A stretch of DNA of 64,000 nt from Diphasiastrum complanatum (lineage: Eukaryota; Streptophyta; Lycopodiopsida; Lycopodiales; Lycopodiaceae). Below the pieces are notes generated by a model, which saw nothing but the letters and a program-made list of their open reading frames with translations, was not told the DNA's origin and searched no databases. Location of the stretch: contig CM055098.1 in assembly GCA_029204225.1 (NCBI GenBank), positions 46,622,799-46,686,798 of the forward strand, read 5' to 3'. Positions 1-13,790 of this stretch are shown here, one piece after another. Each line of letters begins with the position of its first letter. Positions within the stretch are counted from its first letter, which is position 1. The position numbers and the translations under genes are program-made.

Positions 1-1059
1 CCTGAACTTGAAATACTTGAAGTATCTCCACAAGGTTTGCATACAACCCTTGATCCTACATTGTCAACAATTTGCCAATTTGCCAACACTAGGATGCTAG
101 ATCTTGAACTTTGCTAGAAAGTAAACATATTGACCACTTCAATATCTTTCAAGATCTGAATGAATGCATGTACTTGATCATAAAAACCAGCAATGACAAC
201 TATTCCATTTATAAGATCGAAAGGATGCAAAACTATGGAACTAGTTTCATTAAGTTTTTACAATTCCAACACATTGACATGACAATGTTCATATATGAGA
301 TTAAACAAGTAAGATAAAGTAAAAGGACACTTCCTTGCTTCTCCAAGAACCTTACTTGAACCTTCCTCTTGGTGTTGATGAAGCAATTCAAGATCAACAT
401 CTTGATCTTCCAACAAAATATCAGGACTTTGCATTTATAAACATCTTCATATCTGAACCTCTGAAGATACTCCCTTTCAAACACATGATTAACATCCACA
501 AGATCTCATCATTGCTTGATTTCAACCTTTAACTATAGTTAGTGAAAACAATGTCACCATCATAAACCAAAAGATAGATTTCTACAATTCTACTTCAACA
601 TGAAGTAGAGTAGATGAAGTTGAGTATCAAGCCTATCAAACCAACCCATTTGAGTCCAAACCAAACCTCAATGAGCTCACCAATGAGATCTTCCTTGCCT
701 TGAAGAAATCGCCACTCGAGTTGCTCCATGTAGTCTTCTTCGTCTAACCTTTGCCATCTTGATCATGCATGAACACTCCACCACAATCATAGCATCCTTT
801 GAGTTGATGAAGAGATGTAAGATCCATGCCTTGGATCTTCCCAAGAGTCACTCTTTCTTTGCCCTTTCCTTCACAAGACTCCCTCTTAATGATCACACCA
901 CAAAAGTTAACAATCTCCCTCTTGATAGTTGCATCATAATAAATGGAAGAATTTCAAACATTAGAAGCCATGAAAAGAATACATAGTACCTTCAACATAA
1001 GAATGATTTCTATTCTTGGAAACTAGCCAGGTTCAAGATAAAAGTGTTTTAGGGTCCTA
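1..1059. other. No gene recognised; flank of a decayed Copia element
   Basis: No convincing coding region is visible. Short open frames on both strands show no family motif. The stretch lies directly upstream of a recognisable Copia 5' leader and could contain a diverged 5' LTR, but I found neither a clear terminal TG...CA pair nor a TGGTATCAGAGC-type primer site in it. Confidence 0.5.
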
Positions 1060-1155
1060 GATCTTCTGAGATCTCCTTATCCATCATTTGTTGAGAGAAA
1101 AGTGAGTGCTAGGTGCATTAGGACAGAGCCTAAAATTTGAAGAATCATTATATTC

Positions 1156-1888
1156 ATGGCTTTCAATGGTGGGATCATGTTAGAAACTAATAATAGATTG
1201 AGTTCATCAAACTACTCTACAAAGAAAGTGAGGATGGAATCCTTACTTGAGTTGAATGAACTCATGGACATAGTTGCAGAAATTGAAGAGAGACCACCCA
1301 CAGTTCAAGAGCAGCAAAGGTTTGATAAGAAGGCTAAAAGGTCTCTTCATATCATTAAAATGAATGTTACCAATGAGCTTCTCAAGGAAGTTGGTAATTG
1401 TCAAAGTGCGAGTGAGGCATGGAATGCCTTGAAGAAACTCTTTGAATAAAAGTCCACATCTAGGGTATTGACCCTAAGGGAGGCAATTATTTTCTAGTAG
1501 ACAAAGAGAGAGAGAAAGTGCTCATGCATTTGTCTTGAGGGTTAAGTCCTTAAGTGATGATCTATCATGCATTGATGAAAGCATAAAAGATGGTGAAATA
1601 GTCCAGGTTATGTTGAATGGTTTGCTAGATGAACATGCTAAGCTTGTGCAAAGTTTTGCCATTCAAAGAGTCTTGCCAAGTGTGGTTGACTTGCAAGAAA
1701 TCTTATTGGATAAAGAACATAGGTTGCAATCAAAGCTTGATGATGCATTCTTGCAAGGTGGAGGTGAAGAGGCTTTCTTCACAAAAGGCAAAGTCAAAGG
1801 CAAAGGTAAAGGCAAAGGGAAGTGGTCCAAAGGTGGTAACTTAGATCATGATGATCACTCTTCCTCCTCCTCTTCTACTTTTTTATAA
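1156..1888 (+). pseudogene. Copia gag (UBN2-type), frameshifted
   Basis: Two open segments (1156-1449 and 1535-1888) align in order with residues about 1-230 of the intact Copia polyprotein at 54795-58745. Shared words include NYST.KVRMESLLE.NELMDIV, IIKMNVTNEL and QVMLNGLLD. A TAA at 1447-1449 and a frameshift with two further stops (about 1490-1510) separate the halves. The second half ends in a lysine/glycine-rich tail with a GKGKGK run, typical of the nucleic-acid-binding end of gag. Gag would form the virus-like particle in the cytoplasm. With these breaks no full product is expected. Confidence 0.75.
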
Positions 1889-1904
1889 AGAAAGATAAGT
1901 CAAA

Positions 1905-2999
1905 GTTCAAGTGCTTTTATTGTGGGCTAAAAGCTCATTTTGCTATTGAATGTCATAAGAAGCAAAGTAATGAAGGTAGCAAGCAAAAAAACTTTTGTAC
2001 TTCTAATGAGGATCTAGATTCTTGTGATTCTCTCACGATGTGTTCTTCAAGTCTAATGTCAAGTGGAAGTGACAAGGATTCATGGTGGATAGATAGTGGA
2101 TCTAGTTCACACATGACTAGGAGTTCTTTACCTCTTTCATCTCTTATGTTGGAACCAAGAAAGTGGTTCACATGCCAAATGGTGGTGAGTGTATGATCAA
2201 AGGTATTGGCTCAATTCCTATTTGTCTTTCTACTAATAGGAATGCAAGGCTTGATGGTGTTCTTTACATTCCTTCACTTTCAAGGAATTTGCTAAGTGTT
2301 GGTCAAATGTTAAAGAAAGGGTACAAGACAAAGTTTGTTGGAGATGTTTGCTTCATTACTAAGGGAGATGTCTTGATTGCTAGGGGCAATAGACAAGGTA
2401 GACTTTACAAGCTTGATGCATTTGTTATGCCCAACAAGAGAAATGAAATGGATGTTGGTGGTTCTCTCAACTTTCAAAAGTCAATTCCTAGCATCAATAA
2501 GATTGGTAGATCTTATGCAAAGTATAAAGAGCTTCCTTATGCTAGATCTAGGTTGAGATCTAATGAGCTTTTTGGAGATAGTTATTGTTGTGCTAAATTG
2601 GCAACTTTTGCTGAATCTATGATCAATGTTTTGGATCCATTGGATCTTGAAGATGGACTAGTGCTACCTACTAGTCAAATGGAGTCATGTGGTGCTAAAT
2701 TAGTATCATGTCCAAACTCTTCTACTCATAGATTTCCAAGTCTTGGTGGCTCTTCAATGGAACTAGATGGCAAGTGCAAAAACGGAAAAGGTAAGAAGAG
2801 ATCTAACTTCATCAATGGAGGTGATGAAAACTCTTCTTTGGATATGGTTGTTGCTAATGACTTATTTACTCATTTGGAAAAAGATGGTGCTTTGAGTAGG
2901 ATTGAAGAAAAAGTTTGTTTTGCATCTTTATGTGATGAGTCCAAGAAAGTCATTTGTGCAACAAGTGGTGTCACATGTATTCATAAAGAAAGTAGATGA
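1905..2999 (+). pseudogene. Zinc knuckle, Copia protease and an open non-retroviral tail
   Basis: A CCHC knuckle (C-x2-C-x4-H-x4-C) is encoded at 1912-1953. An aspartic-protease motif with DSGSSSHMT follows from about 2080, then a frameshift before 2163. From 2163 a 278-codon frame stays open to 2999. Its first ~85 residues match the intact relative (KGIGSIPICLSTNRN, SRNLLSVGQML, RQGRLYKLDA). About here the HKRMGH...C..C gag-pre-integrase motif should follow, but only a vague match (KELPYARSRLRS) is present, and the last ~170 residues resemble no retroelement domain I know. This tail may be diverged integrase-region sequence or inserted foreign sequence; I cannot decide. Confidence 0.6.
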
Positions 3000-3112
3000 A
3001 AAGGTTCTATCATGAGACTTGGTGAGGAAGATCTCAAGTCAAAAGGGAGAGATGAAAGTGGGAGCTTTGCCCAACCTTTTGGAGAATTACAAAATCACTC
3101 AGAGTATTTGTC

Positions 3113-3170
3113 ATCCACTTAAGGAGAAGGTTCATCCACTTAAGGAGAGTGTTCATCCACAGAAGTGGAG
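3113..3170 (+). repeat. Short tandem repeat, about 21 bp, 2.5 units
   Basis: The phrase TTCATCCACTTAAGGAGA recurs at about 21-bp spacing, the third copy changed to CATCCACAGAAGTGGAGA. It lies between the end of the long open frame and the probable 3' LTR of the decayed Copia. Confidence 0.75.
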
Positions 3171-3436
3171 ATTGTCAACAATAGATTGAACAGAACATTG
3201 TTAATATTGAATATGCACAAGCCTCACAATCAACAAATGTAGTAGGTGTTATGATATGATCCAAAATAGCTTCTTCTCAACCTCTGATCTTCAATAGACC
3301 TGAAATATGCTTTTGATCCACAAGTTCAACTCACAAAACAAAGGCTAGTAAGATTTGATCAACAATGCAATGCATAATCATGCTAGATCAAACATCCAAA
3401 TATCACCATAAATGGAAATCTTACTGTAAATAACAG

Positions 3437-3455
3437 CCAGCCAGCTCTAATACCA
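3437..3455 (-). other. Copia primer-binding site (initiator tRNA-Met type)
   Basis: Read on the minus strand the site is TGGTATTAGAGCTGGCTGG, one mismatch from the usual Copia TGGTATCAGAGC core. It directly follows the CA end of the LTR at 3456-4109, which fixes that LTR as a minus-strand 5' LTR. Confidence 0.7.
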
Positions 3456-4109
3456 TGTGGAAAAAATGGATCTTGAATGGATCTAAGATCCCAAATGTTC
3501 TGGCTAAGATCTTTGCACAACAAGCTACAAAAGCTAGAAATGGCAAAGCATCCTAATGCTACCTTTGATACACATGAACTTGACAAAGCATTCAAGAGAC
3601 AAAAGAAACTAATGAAAGATACTGATGGTGGCCAAAAATAATAGCAAACAGGCTGTGGAACATCAATCTACCACTTTTGGATAGCATCTAAGATCATACA
3701 CAAGAGCTTGAAGACAATATACAAAGCAATGCTCACAATGGAAGAAGAAACTGTGACAATGATCTATTGATCTCTCTCAACAATACAATAAGTTTCTCCA
3801 ACCTGTTCTCCAAGAATTTAAGCCTAATATAGGTGAGAGAAATGACTCTCTCTCCTCTCTCTAGAACTTAAGACCCAATTCTAGGGCACTAGTAGCCTAA
3901 AATAGCCAATTTTGGCCTATATGTCCAAATAACATGATTTGGTGTCATTTCGAAGGTCCTGAAGTTTGAGACTTCTTCAATATGAAATATATACTAAAAT
4001 AAAAGTATCTATGCCTCTTTCACATGTGTGAGAGGTTAGATCCAAAACTATGTACAAAAATTGCCAATTTAGGCCTCAAACTAGCTAGGAAATGTTGAGA
4101 ATTTTCACA
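3456..4109 (-). mobile_element. Solo-like 5' LTR of a minus-strand Copia
   Basis: The segment begins TGTGGAAAAA and ends TTGAGAATTTTCACA, mirroring the LTR of the intact element (TGTGAAAAAC ... TTGACAATTTTTCACA) with almost the same length (654 versus 653 bp). It also has an internal TTTCACATGTGTGA word, comparable to TTTCACACGTGTGA in the relative. A primer-binding site abuts it, but only about 270 bp of possible internal sequence remains before the plus-strand element begins, so the element is truncated. No target duplication could be paired. Confidence 0.6.
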
Positions 4110-4573
4110 CATGTTGTAATTTAACACACCAAAACCCTACACCCAATGCTTCCCCATGGTAAAGGTGCTTGGGATTCTTGCTCAAAAACATTCCAGTACC
4201 AACTGCTTCGTTCCGAATGTTCAATATGTTAACTCTTTGCATATATCGAGAAAACCTCAAATATCTGACATTGTGAGCCCAATATTACTAATAATGAATA
4301 CATAAAACAAATAATAACATATTTATGAGATATTGTATACCTCGAACTCCTTTGGTTTAGCACTTTTTTCGTTCTCTCTCTTTGATGGTATCCTGCTGAA
4401 AACATTTAGAAGTAGCAAATTTTAACAAACGCAGACAATTTCCTCGTGCTTAGCATTCTCTCTCACTCTCTCTCAATCCAGATCATACTCCTAAAATTCA
4501 TTACACTTAACAACAGATGGCCAACTATACAAATTTGCACTTACCAGAGAAATTTGTTTAGAAGAGCCCACCT

Positions 4574-5804
4574 TCAAGCATAAAGTTGACTCTCTACTTC
4601 TCTTAGAAGAGAGGCTCTTTCTGGTTGACAACTTTTGCTAATCCATTTCGCAAGTAGTATGCGAAAGTTTTGAATATCATCGTAATTGAAAATTTGTGGA
4701 TTAAGCTAAAAACAAAACAAACCTCAAATTCATTAGTTGGATAAGTGACACATGGGCCCAAATTGTAACAAAAAAACAATAAATCGAAGGTTAACATATT
4801 GAATGCATAAACTTACATGGGCCACTTGTGAATCAAAACTTTCGATATTTTGGACCATCAAGTTAAAAAAATATAACATGAACCAAGTGCAACTATTACA
4901 GTCTCTTTGTTGCAGCACCTACAGAATGCGCAAGAACAACTTTTCAATTATATGCAAAATAGGATCATTCTATAAAATACAAAAAATAAAATTACCTGAG
5001 ATTGCTTCCAAGTCAGCTTGGCCAGTTTTTCTTTCTCTAGATGAGCATTGTGCCACAGTGCATTTTCTATTGGCCTATAATTCAAGTAAAGGAAAATTAC
5101 CCTTACATAATGTACCAACATGTCCATTGGGAACATATATTTGTTTATTTTAGAATGTTAAAAATGAAAAAAAAAATTGACAAATACAAGAACAAAACCT
5201 TTTGATTGTGGAATAAATGCAGTCCACGTTTTGAATCCATGTGGACCGCTATGAAAGAAGTTGTCTCAATTATTACCAAGCTCCAATGATTACTATATTA
5301 AAAGCATGTGTAAGTAAAGGTTGATTGTAGTAAGAGCATGAATCAAGAAGACAAACATGGCTTTAAAATAGTTAATTTGATACATACTAGGCAACAATGG
5401 GAATGAAAATGTGACTAATATTTGTCCAGCTCTTATGAATAAAAAATTTCCCCATTGATTCTCGATTTGTCAAATCATCTTTTTTTTTTGTAGCTCTTTG
5501 GTAAAATAGTGGATTGACGATGCATATTCGATCTTTTTTATTGATTTGCTCTAAACATAATCTGCAAAAATGTAATCTCTTATGTAAGTATATAATGAAA
5601 TTTAAGATTTACAGACATGACTATAACCAAATATAACCAACTAGTGTATATGTGGTTCTTACTCATGCACATTTGCACAAGATCATTTATTGCCCAATCG
5701 CTCCCAAGAAATTGAGGCAACATGAACCTATGAAACTCATAGGTATCATAATGGCAACTTATTTTTTCCTTTTCCTCCATATTCAATAAACCACAGAACA
5801 AAAA
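4574..5804 (-). pseudogene. Ulp1-like cysteine protease (peptidase C48) of a CACTA-type transposon, multi-exon
   Basis: Candidate exons with GT-AG borders run leftwards at 5804-5663, 5248-5199, 5074-4996, 4918-4817 and 4705-4574. The first encodes FLGSDWAINDL, like the W-L-x-D-x-I start of C48 proteases. The 4918-4817 exon encodes QQRDCNSCTWFMLYF, matching the Q...NSC(G)xF segment that carries the catalytic cysteine. The last encodes FNYDDIQNFRILLAKWI and ends at a TGA (4574-4576), like the D(I/M)xxxR tail of the fold. The last two exons join in phase 0, but the earlier joins do not all keep phase, and I see no clear catalytic His-Trp pair, so I call it a pseudogene. Ulp1-type proteases are known passengers of plant CACTA and Mutator-like transposons. 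The TNP1-like exons just upstream on the same strand fit that. Confidence 0.55.
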
Positions 5805-6129
5805 CTACAATCGGTTAATAATGCTACAAAAACTTTGTTAATAAACATGCACTTTTTGAATGATATTTCATGATATGCGGGAATTTAAAAAATTGGAATA
5901 TAGTAACATCCTCTTTACCTCAATATGGTAGCATCCTCTTGAAAAGAGAATTGCAAAGCTACAATCATGGAGGATAAAAAATCTTTGTTATTTTTGGACG
6001 CTGAAGCAAGTTCCACCTACTCTCCAAATAGAACAATGATTATTTCAAACAAACCTCTTTTCATTTCGAATAAACGACAAACTTAAAAACTAACAAAAAA
6101 CAATGATAACTAGATTCGAAACTTTAGAT

Positions 6130-8643
<2,514 letters not shown>

Positions 8644-8699
8644 GGCCTTGTCAATTGCATCTTCCCTGGCGCAATCATTTAGGATGGGATTAGCACAAA

Positions 8700-9795
8700 A
8701 TATGTTTCATTTTCTCGTCGTTGCTTTTGTCCCTCTTTTCTTTTTTAATCTCTTTAGCACAATGGGGGACTCAATGGACTCCCCATCATTGGAGTTATAT
8801 TTCAATTTTTTTCTATTATCGCCTCAAATAAATATGAACATGTAACAAGTTATGATATGTTGTATGATAATCAAGCACCATGAGTGTAATAAACTTATCT
8901 ATTATGATTACCTGTGCTGGGACTTCTCTGCTCATAATTTGTAGTGGATTTCAGCTGCATACTCTTTTTCCTCTCTTTTGTCATTATTACACTCAATGTT
9001 GTTTCATACTCTCTTACTAGAGAGCTGGGAAATCTTGAGAATGACATCTAAGCAAAGATTTAGTTTCTAATGCATGAAAACCAAAAACATAATCATAATA
9101 AAATAGCAAGTATTAAAATATATGTCTTTATGACTTATCTTCAGAAATAAAATAATATATCGGCTAAAGATGACATAAAGACAAACATTCGTGAAAATAT
9201 CAAGCATTTATTGTGTGTACCCAAACTACAAATAAAACAATGAGCCAAATTTTTCATTATAAAATTTTTTTTGCAAGTTTTTTCATTCTTAAGGTTTCCC
9301 TGCAAGTTTTTTTTCAAGGTTAATTTGAGATTTGACAAGCGAGACCTATCCTCATCCAACTTCCTCACGACAAGAGAAACAATGGAAGCTATTGTCTACT
9401 CCCTTGAAGACTCACTTTGGCGGCATGGTAGGAGAGTAGGGGAGAGAGGAGGGCGGGTCAGGTAGGAGGGAGGTAGGGAAGAAGGGTAGGAGAGGGAAGG
9501 TAGGAATGGTGAGAGGTATGATCGTTTTATTTCTACTTGCTTGGTGAATAAGCTCAACTGAAAACAAAAAAAGTTTAGATTAACAATTTAAACTATCTAT
9601 AATCAACAATACATATCTCTATCATTGATATTATTGCTATTCCATCAAAAAACATTTGCTTTTCAAAAATGGTAATGGATCTAAACATTTGCAATTAAAT
9701 TCCAAACATGAGTTTAAATAATGTCTCTTATTTGTATTTTGTGCAAAAGCACATCGAATACATATCTTACATGTTGTCTTAATAATGCCCACAGA
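8700..9795. other. Gene-poor spacer between two TNP1-like genes
   Basis: AT-rich sequence with a purine-rich GGTAGG/GGAGGG stretch at about 9425-9520. No exon with both a family match and plausible splice sites was found. Short open frames look random. Confidence 0.5.
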
Positions 9796-11522
9796 CTAAA
9801 TAACTCCATCTATGACTCCTATTTCTCCTAAGTGGTTGCTTTTGCCGGGCCGAGCGAGTTGAAGCAAAACGGTTGAGCGACACCGCCCTGCCGCCTCTAG
9901 CTATAAACTCCTGCATAATTACAAAACTATAGAGAGTGTGTTAGTTTGCCAACGTGTTTAGAAAAGGTAGATAGAGAAAAGGGATACAACGAGAAATCAT
10001 TTAGGGGAGAAAAATGGTGGAGAGAGAAAAGGGATACAATACCTCCTCCTCGCTCTCTTCGTGCTTCGGCTTCAAAAAATGAAGATAGTATGAGCTTTTT
10101 TTTTTACTAATTGATACTTCAGTGAGGACATTACATGTGAAAAACAGAATACAAATATATGAACACAATATATGATTTATCAAGAGGGAAAGCAAATGAA
10201 AGATTATGTGTAGACCTGTGTGGGCTCGTCCTTCGACCCCTCCTCCTGCCTCTGATGCTCTTCCGTAGGACTCTCGTGTGCCTCCTACAAAAGAGAGTAA
10301 GAAGATTAATAAATATCAATTTCAACATTATTGTATTATACGTGAATTATTACATAACAAAAAACATCTATTATAATTACCCGAGCTACCTCCCAATTCA
10401 TAAAAACATATGGATTTCGGGCAAGGAGCTTGAAAAGTTAATGAGAACCATGTACGTACGCATATTTATTCTCTGAATGAGTATACTCACGACCCACACA
10501 TGATAACTACACAAGCAGCAACATGCAAGTTTAGTAACGACCACAAATTCGCACAAAATATCTTTTTTACTAATTTTATTTCTTTAATGTATTTTTTAAT
10601 GTAATTTAAAATTTTTGAAAATGTATGTCTAAAATAAAAACTCACAAAGTACTGATGGAAGGACTTTGACCCCTGGTTGCCAAGATGTGAGGCCCCTGAC
10701 TTTGACAAATGCCTTTGGGATGAGGTCTCCTGCTGCCGAAATTTCTCCAAAAACTCTCGACACTGTGAGACTGCTTGCTCCCACACCTCCTCAGGTATCC
10801 ATGTGGGTCTACTCCTCTTGTCATTTACGGCCTCCCTGATAAGAGATCGCCTATGGGACATGAGCATGCACATCCTATTTATCAGTACTTTATCATTGAA
10901 GGTGTGCTCAGGGGGATTAGGGAACCGTCTCTTTAAATCATTTATGACCCGACGCTTCTCAGTGATAGAGACAGCCCTCCAGTCTCTATACATATCCCTA
11001 TCAAATGCCCCATGACAGAGCTTTCTCATATAAGCTAGGACCTCCTTCCCCTTAACATCCTCGACTATAGCCCCTGATGTATCAATGTCATAGTATAATA
11101 TCGGACCGGCTCTAGCAGGTGGGGCATCGTAACCAGGTGTGGTGTCATCAGGTGGTGGTGCGTCACGCACGGGTGAGTCATCTCTATATCTAGGCTCCTC
11201 GAAATCATCGTCACCTCCACAAGCAAAACAATAGCCACCTAAATGACTCTTACGTGGTGCTGACCTAGCAACACGAGGTGTGGAGGTCTGAGGAGTGGAC
11301 CTATGTGCTGAGGGCCTCTATGATGGTACGGGTGAATGTGTACTAGCGGGGGGCCTCTGAGAATTACCCTGATGTGAGGCCGCTGAAGAGTTTAACATGG
11401 ACCTATACTGTTGGAACAACATCCATTTGTTCTCTTTGCCTAGTAGACGCACTATTTAACCAGTTCATACACTCTTCATGAGACGGAAAAAGACCAGAAC
11501 CAAGAGATGGAGGGCCAGACAT
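9796..11522 (-). CDS. TNP1/Transposase_24-like protein of a second CACTA transposon, four exons
   Basis: Exons read leftwards at 11170-10646, 10284-10216, 10069-10043 and 9900-9796, all joining in phase 0 with GT-AG borders and ending at TAG (9796-9798). Together they give about 241 residues. Exon 1 has the W-x(2)-V-x(3)-EK-x(3)-VI-x(2)-L-x(3)-F pattern (DWRAVSITEKRRVINDLKRRF), then PTWIPEEVWEQAV and ASHLGNQGSKSF, the classic HxxGSxSF block of Transposase_24. Exons 2 and 3 are Glu/Gln-rich. Coding sequence with proline-rich bias extends upstream to an ATG at 11522-11520, including a CxxC pair (YCFACGG), but that part has one frameshift near 11430 and one TAG. The real product therefore either starts at 11170 or the gene is broken. 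The protein would bind subterminal repeats of a CACTA element in the nucleus. Confidence 0.6.
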
Positions 11523-12054
11523 CTGCATATTAAAAATGAAGTATGATTAAGATAACAATGATAAACATAAAACATAAAATTAACTATTACCACAAACCTA
11601 AACATAAACTTTATCCCCTTTTTATTCAATTTTTTTCTGATAATCCTTACCTATGATCCACTGTTTCTAAATCTTTAATATAAATCTTTTACCCTAAATC
11701 TCTTTATATCATGTCCTCAATATGTATACCCTTTCTATAAATCCTTTAATCTAAACTCTGAACACTAAAGCCCTTTCAATTGTCTTACTTGTTTTCAAAA
11801 ATTTTAAAGCGTTTATCTTTATCAAGCTATAGCATATGCTCTTCACATTATTTTAGAAAGTTTCAATTGAAAGAAAATACCCACAAACCAAGCAACAAGA
11901 TTTAACAAAACAAAACAACAATATTTCAACAAAACAAAGAAACATGATTCACAGTAAACAATGCTCACCTTGTCTCCAAAAGCTTTGTTTCAAAAGCTTT
12001 GAAACTTTACTCCACAGTGAGGATACTATGATAAAAGTGAGAAAAAAGAGTGTC

Positions 12055-12103
<49 letters not shown>

Positions 12104-12394
12104 AAGCTTTACTCAAACTGCTTTAACTTTAATGAAAGGGAAACAAAAGAGTGTCAATGAGAGCAATAAAAGGATAGAGAGTCATCAAGGTTTCAAAAAA
12201 CTTACTTTACTACAAGCCCTACTCCAAACTTTATACCCTTTTAAATAGCTTTACTCCCTTTGAGAAGCTTTCTTATGCTCTCTTTGAAAAGGTGTACAAG
12301 TTTTTAAATAGCTTTACCTCAAGCTTTTGAAATCTTTTGAAAAGCTTTAACTGTGATGAAAAAAAACAAAAGAGTCTCAATGAGAGAGAGAAAA
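11523..12394. other. AT-rich spacer with a (GA)n microsatellite
   Basis: No gene is recognised. A pure (GA)n tract of about 45 bp lies at 12057-12101. Around it, short phrases on AGCTTTACTCC/CTTTGA recur loosely, suggesting old local duplications. Confidence 0.6.
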
Positions 12395-12696
12395 GAACGT
12401 AAACAACAATTAACACAAATGTAACAAAGCAAAACAAGTAAACTTTTGAATGTTGGCTATGGTGCTTACCTTTGTGTCCAATGCTCAACTTTTTGCTCAA
12501 GCCCTGGCTATGGTGAGAACGTAAAGAGCTTTGGCTGTGACAAAAGAACATAAACAACAATAAACACAAATGTATCAAAGAAAAACTAGTAAACTTTTCA
12601 ATGCTTGCTATGCTGCTCACCTTTTTGTCCAATGCTCAACTTTTTCTCCAAGCCTTGGCTATGGTGAAAAGGTAGAGGGCTTTGGTTCTGACAAAA
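12395..12696 (+). repeat. Two tandem direct repeats of 151 bp
   Basis: 12395-12545 and 12546-12696 align along their whole length. Shared phrases include TAAACAACAAT, CAATGCTCAACTTTTT and GCTTTGG, with scattered substitutions. A weaker third relative may precede them. No coding function is evident. Confidence 0.75.
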
Positions 12697-12895
12697 AAGC
12701 ATAAGAAGGATCAAACATCATTAGAAGAGCCATAGAGAGTAGCACTATTGCTAGGCACAAAAATATCGTCCTCCTCGCGCTCAAAAAACAAAAATAGAAA
12801 TGGGAAGAAACCACGACGTGCCACTCTTTGATTTCCAAAACCTAGTCGACTCTATGGTCGACGCTAGCAGCATCGACCTTAGCATTTATTACATT

Positions 12896-12952
12896 CTGGA
12901 AATCGACGCTATGGTCGACGCTGCTAGCGTCGACCATAGCGTCGATTTCCAG
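12896..12952. repeat. Perfect 27-bp inverted repeat with a 3-nt loop
   Basis: The left arm 12896-12922 and right arm 12926-12952 are exact reverse complements around GCT. The arms contain two overlapping uses of ATCGACGCTA/GTCGACGCT. Partial copies of the same words (GGTCGACGCTAGCAGCATCGACC) lie at 12855-12880. Clusters of short direct and inverted words like this are typical of subterminal regions of CACTA elements, and TNP1-like genes are next to it, but no CACTA terminus was pinned down. Confidence 0.8.
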
Positions 12953-13264
12953 AACTTAATAGACACTATCAAAAAAATAACTATGTCGGGCAGCGTTTGT
13001 ATTCTCATAATTTGTAGCAAATTGATTTTTCTTGGATTGTTATTTCAAATCAACGAGGTGTTATCACAATTTGGGCGGAGATTCTACATTTCAAGAGAAC
13101 GCACCTGCTAGTGGAATGGAAGAACGAGGAAAGGAAAAAGTTGAAGATACACCATGCACTTACATATATCTATAATCATTGTCTCACATCTAGCAATTTC
13201 ATATGAAATTTTATGAAATAGGATTTTCCTTACAAACATCGGATTTTCCTTACGCATATAAGCC

Positions 13265-13375
13265 ATACCGTAGGTATGGGGGCACTGCCCCCGAACCCCT
13301 GCCAGGGCGCGATGCCCCTAGACCCCATCCGGGGGGACTTTCCCCCCCGGACTAGGTGCCCAACTGCTCTTATGT
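13265..13375. repeat. GC-rich island of short hairpins
   Basis: An abrupt GC-rich block in AT-rich surroundings, made of small self-complementary units: GGGGGCACTGCCCCC, CCTGCCAGGGCGCGATGCCCC and CCGGGGGGACTTTCCCCCCCGG. It starts from a GTAGGTATGG... stem. It looks like a transposon end or other structured repeat; I do not recognise the family. Confidence 0.6.
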
Positions 13376-13616
13376 CTTCTCCTCATAATGGGGGGCTTAC
13401 AATGTGAGCTAGTCGGAACCATGCAGTACCAAAGGGTGGAGCATTTATTTCTAACAATTTTTTAACTAGATATGTAGTTAAGACAATCAAAAGTTTCTCG
13501 TCTTGTACTTATGTAGTTAATCTTGACCTTGAGGTGTTTATGTTGGTAGGTATGTTTTTTGTTTAGATTTTTTACACGTTTTATAAAAGTATTGATTTTC
13601 TTTTTATGGAGTAGAT

Positions 13617-13790
13617 CATGGAGGAAATGGTGTGCATGATTGGTCATTTGAGGAAATTAGAGAGAATGTTGTCAGACGGGGTGTGACCATGGTTCCTTGC
13701 CCATGTGCCAATTGTAGAGGCCTGGGATCTATGTCCCTTGATGTAATTGAAAAGCATTTGTTGAGAAGAGGCTGGTCAACATAAAAAAAA
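13617..13790 (+). pseudogene. Transposase-associated zinc domain of a CACTA TNP2-type gene, fragment
   Basis: The frame encodes VHDWSFEEIRE, then PCPCANCRGLG and EKHLLRRGW. The C-P-C-x2-C pair followed by a H-L-L-x-R-G motif is the signature of the transposase-associated domain found at the N-terminus of En/Spm TNP2-like transposases. A TAA follows right after, and no transposase catalytic domain was found downstream, so it is a stray exon or remnant. Confidence 0.65.

Larger units (their letters stand above)
1060..3165 (+). mobile_element. Decayed Copia-type element with gag and protease only
   Basis: The leader just before position 1156 resembles the leader of the intact Copia at 54147-60007 read on its own strand (shared words such as CATTTGTTGA and the GTGC(T/A)...GTGCATT run). 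The gag and protease that follow are clearly homologous to that element. Integrase core, reverse transcriptase and RNase H are absent: coding sequence runs from the protease and the start of the gag-pre-integrase region into unrelated sequence, then to a short repeat at 3113-3170. The likely reading is a non-autonomous derivative, now with frameshifts. The 3' LTR start is uncertain; the words TGGAGATTGTCAAC near 3164 resemble the LTR start of the intact relative (AAATTGTCAAC). Confidence 0.6.

Noticed and set aside
12800-13111. 103-codon plus-strand frame
   Set aside because: Its first half is the translated GTCGAC palindrome and the rest has no family feature; likely chance.
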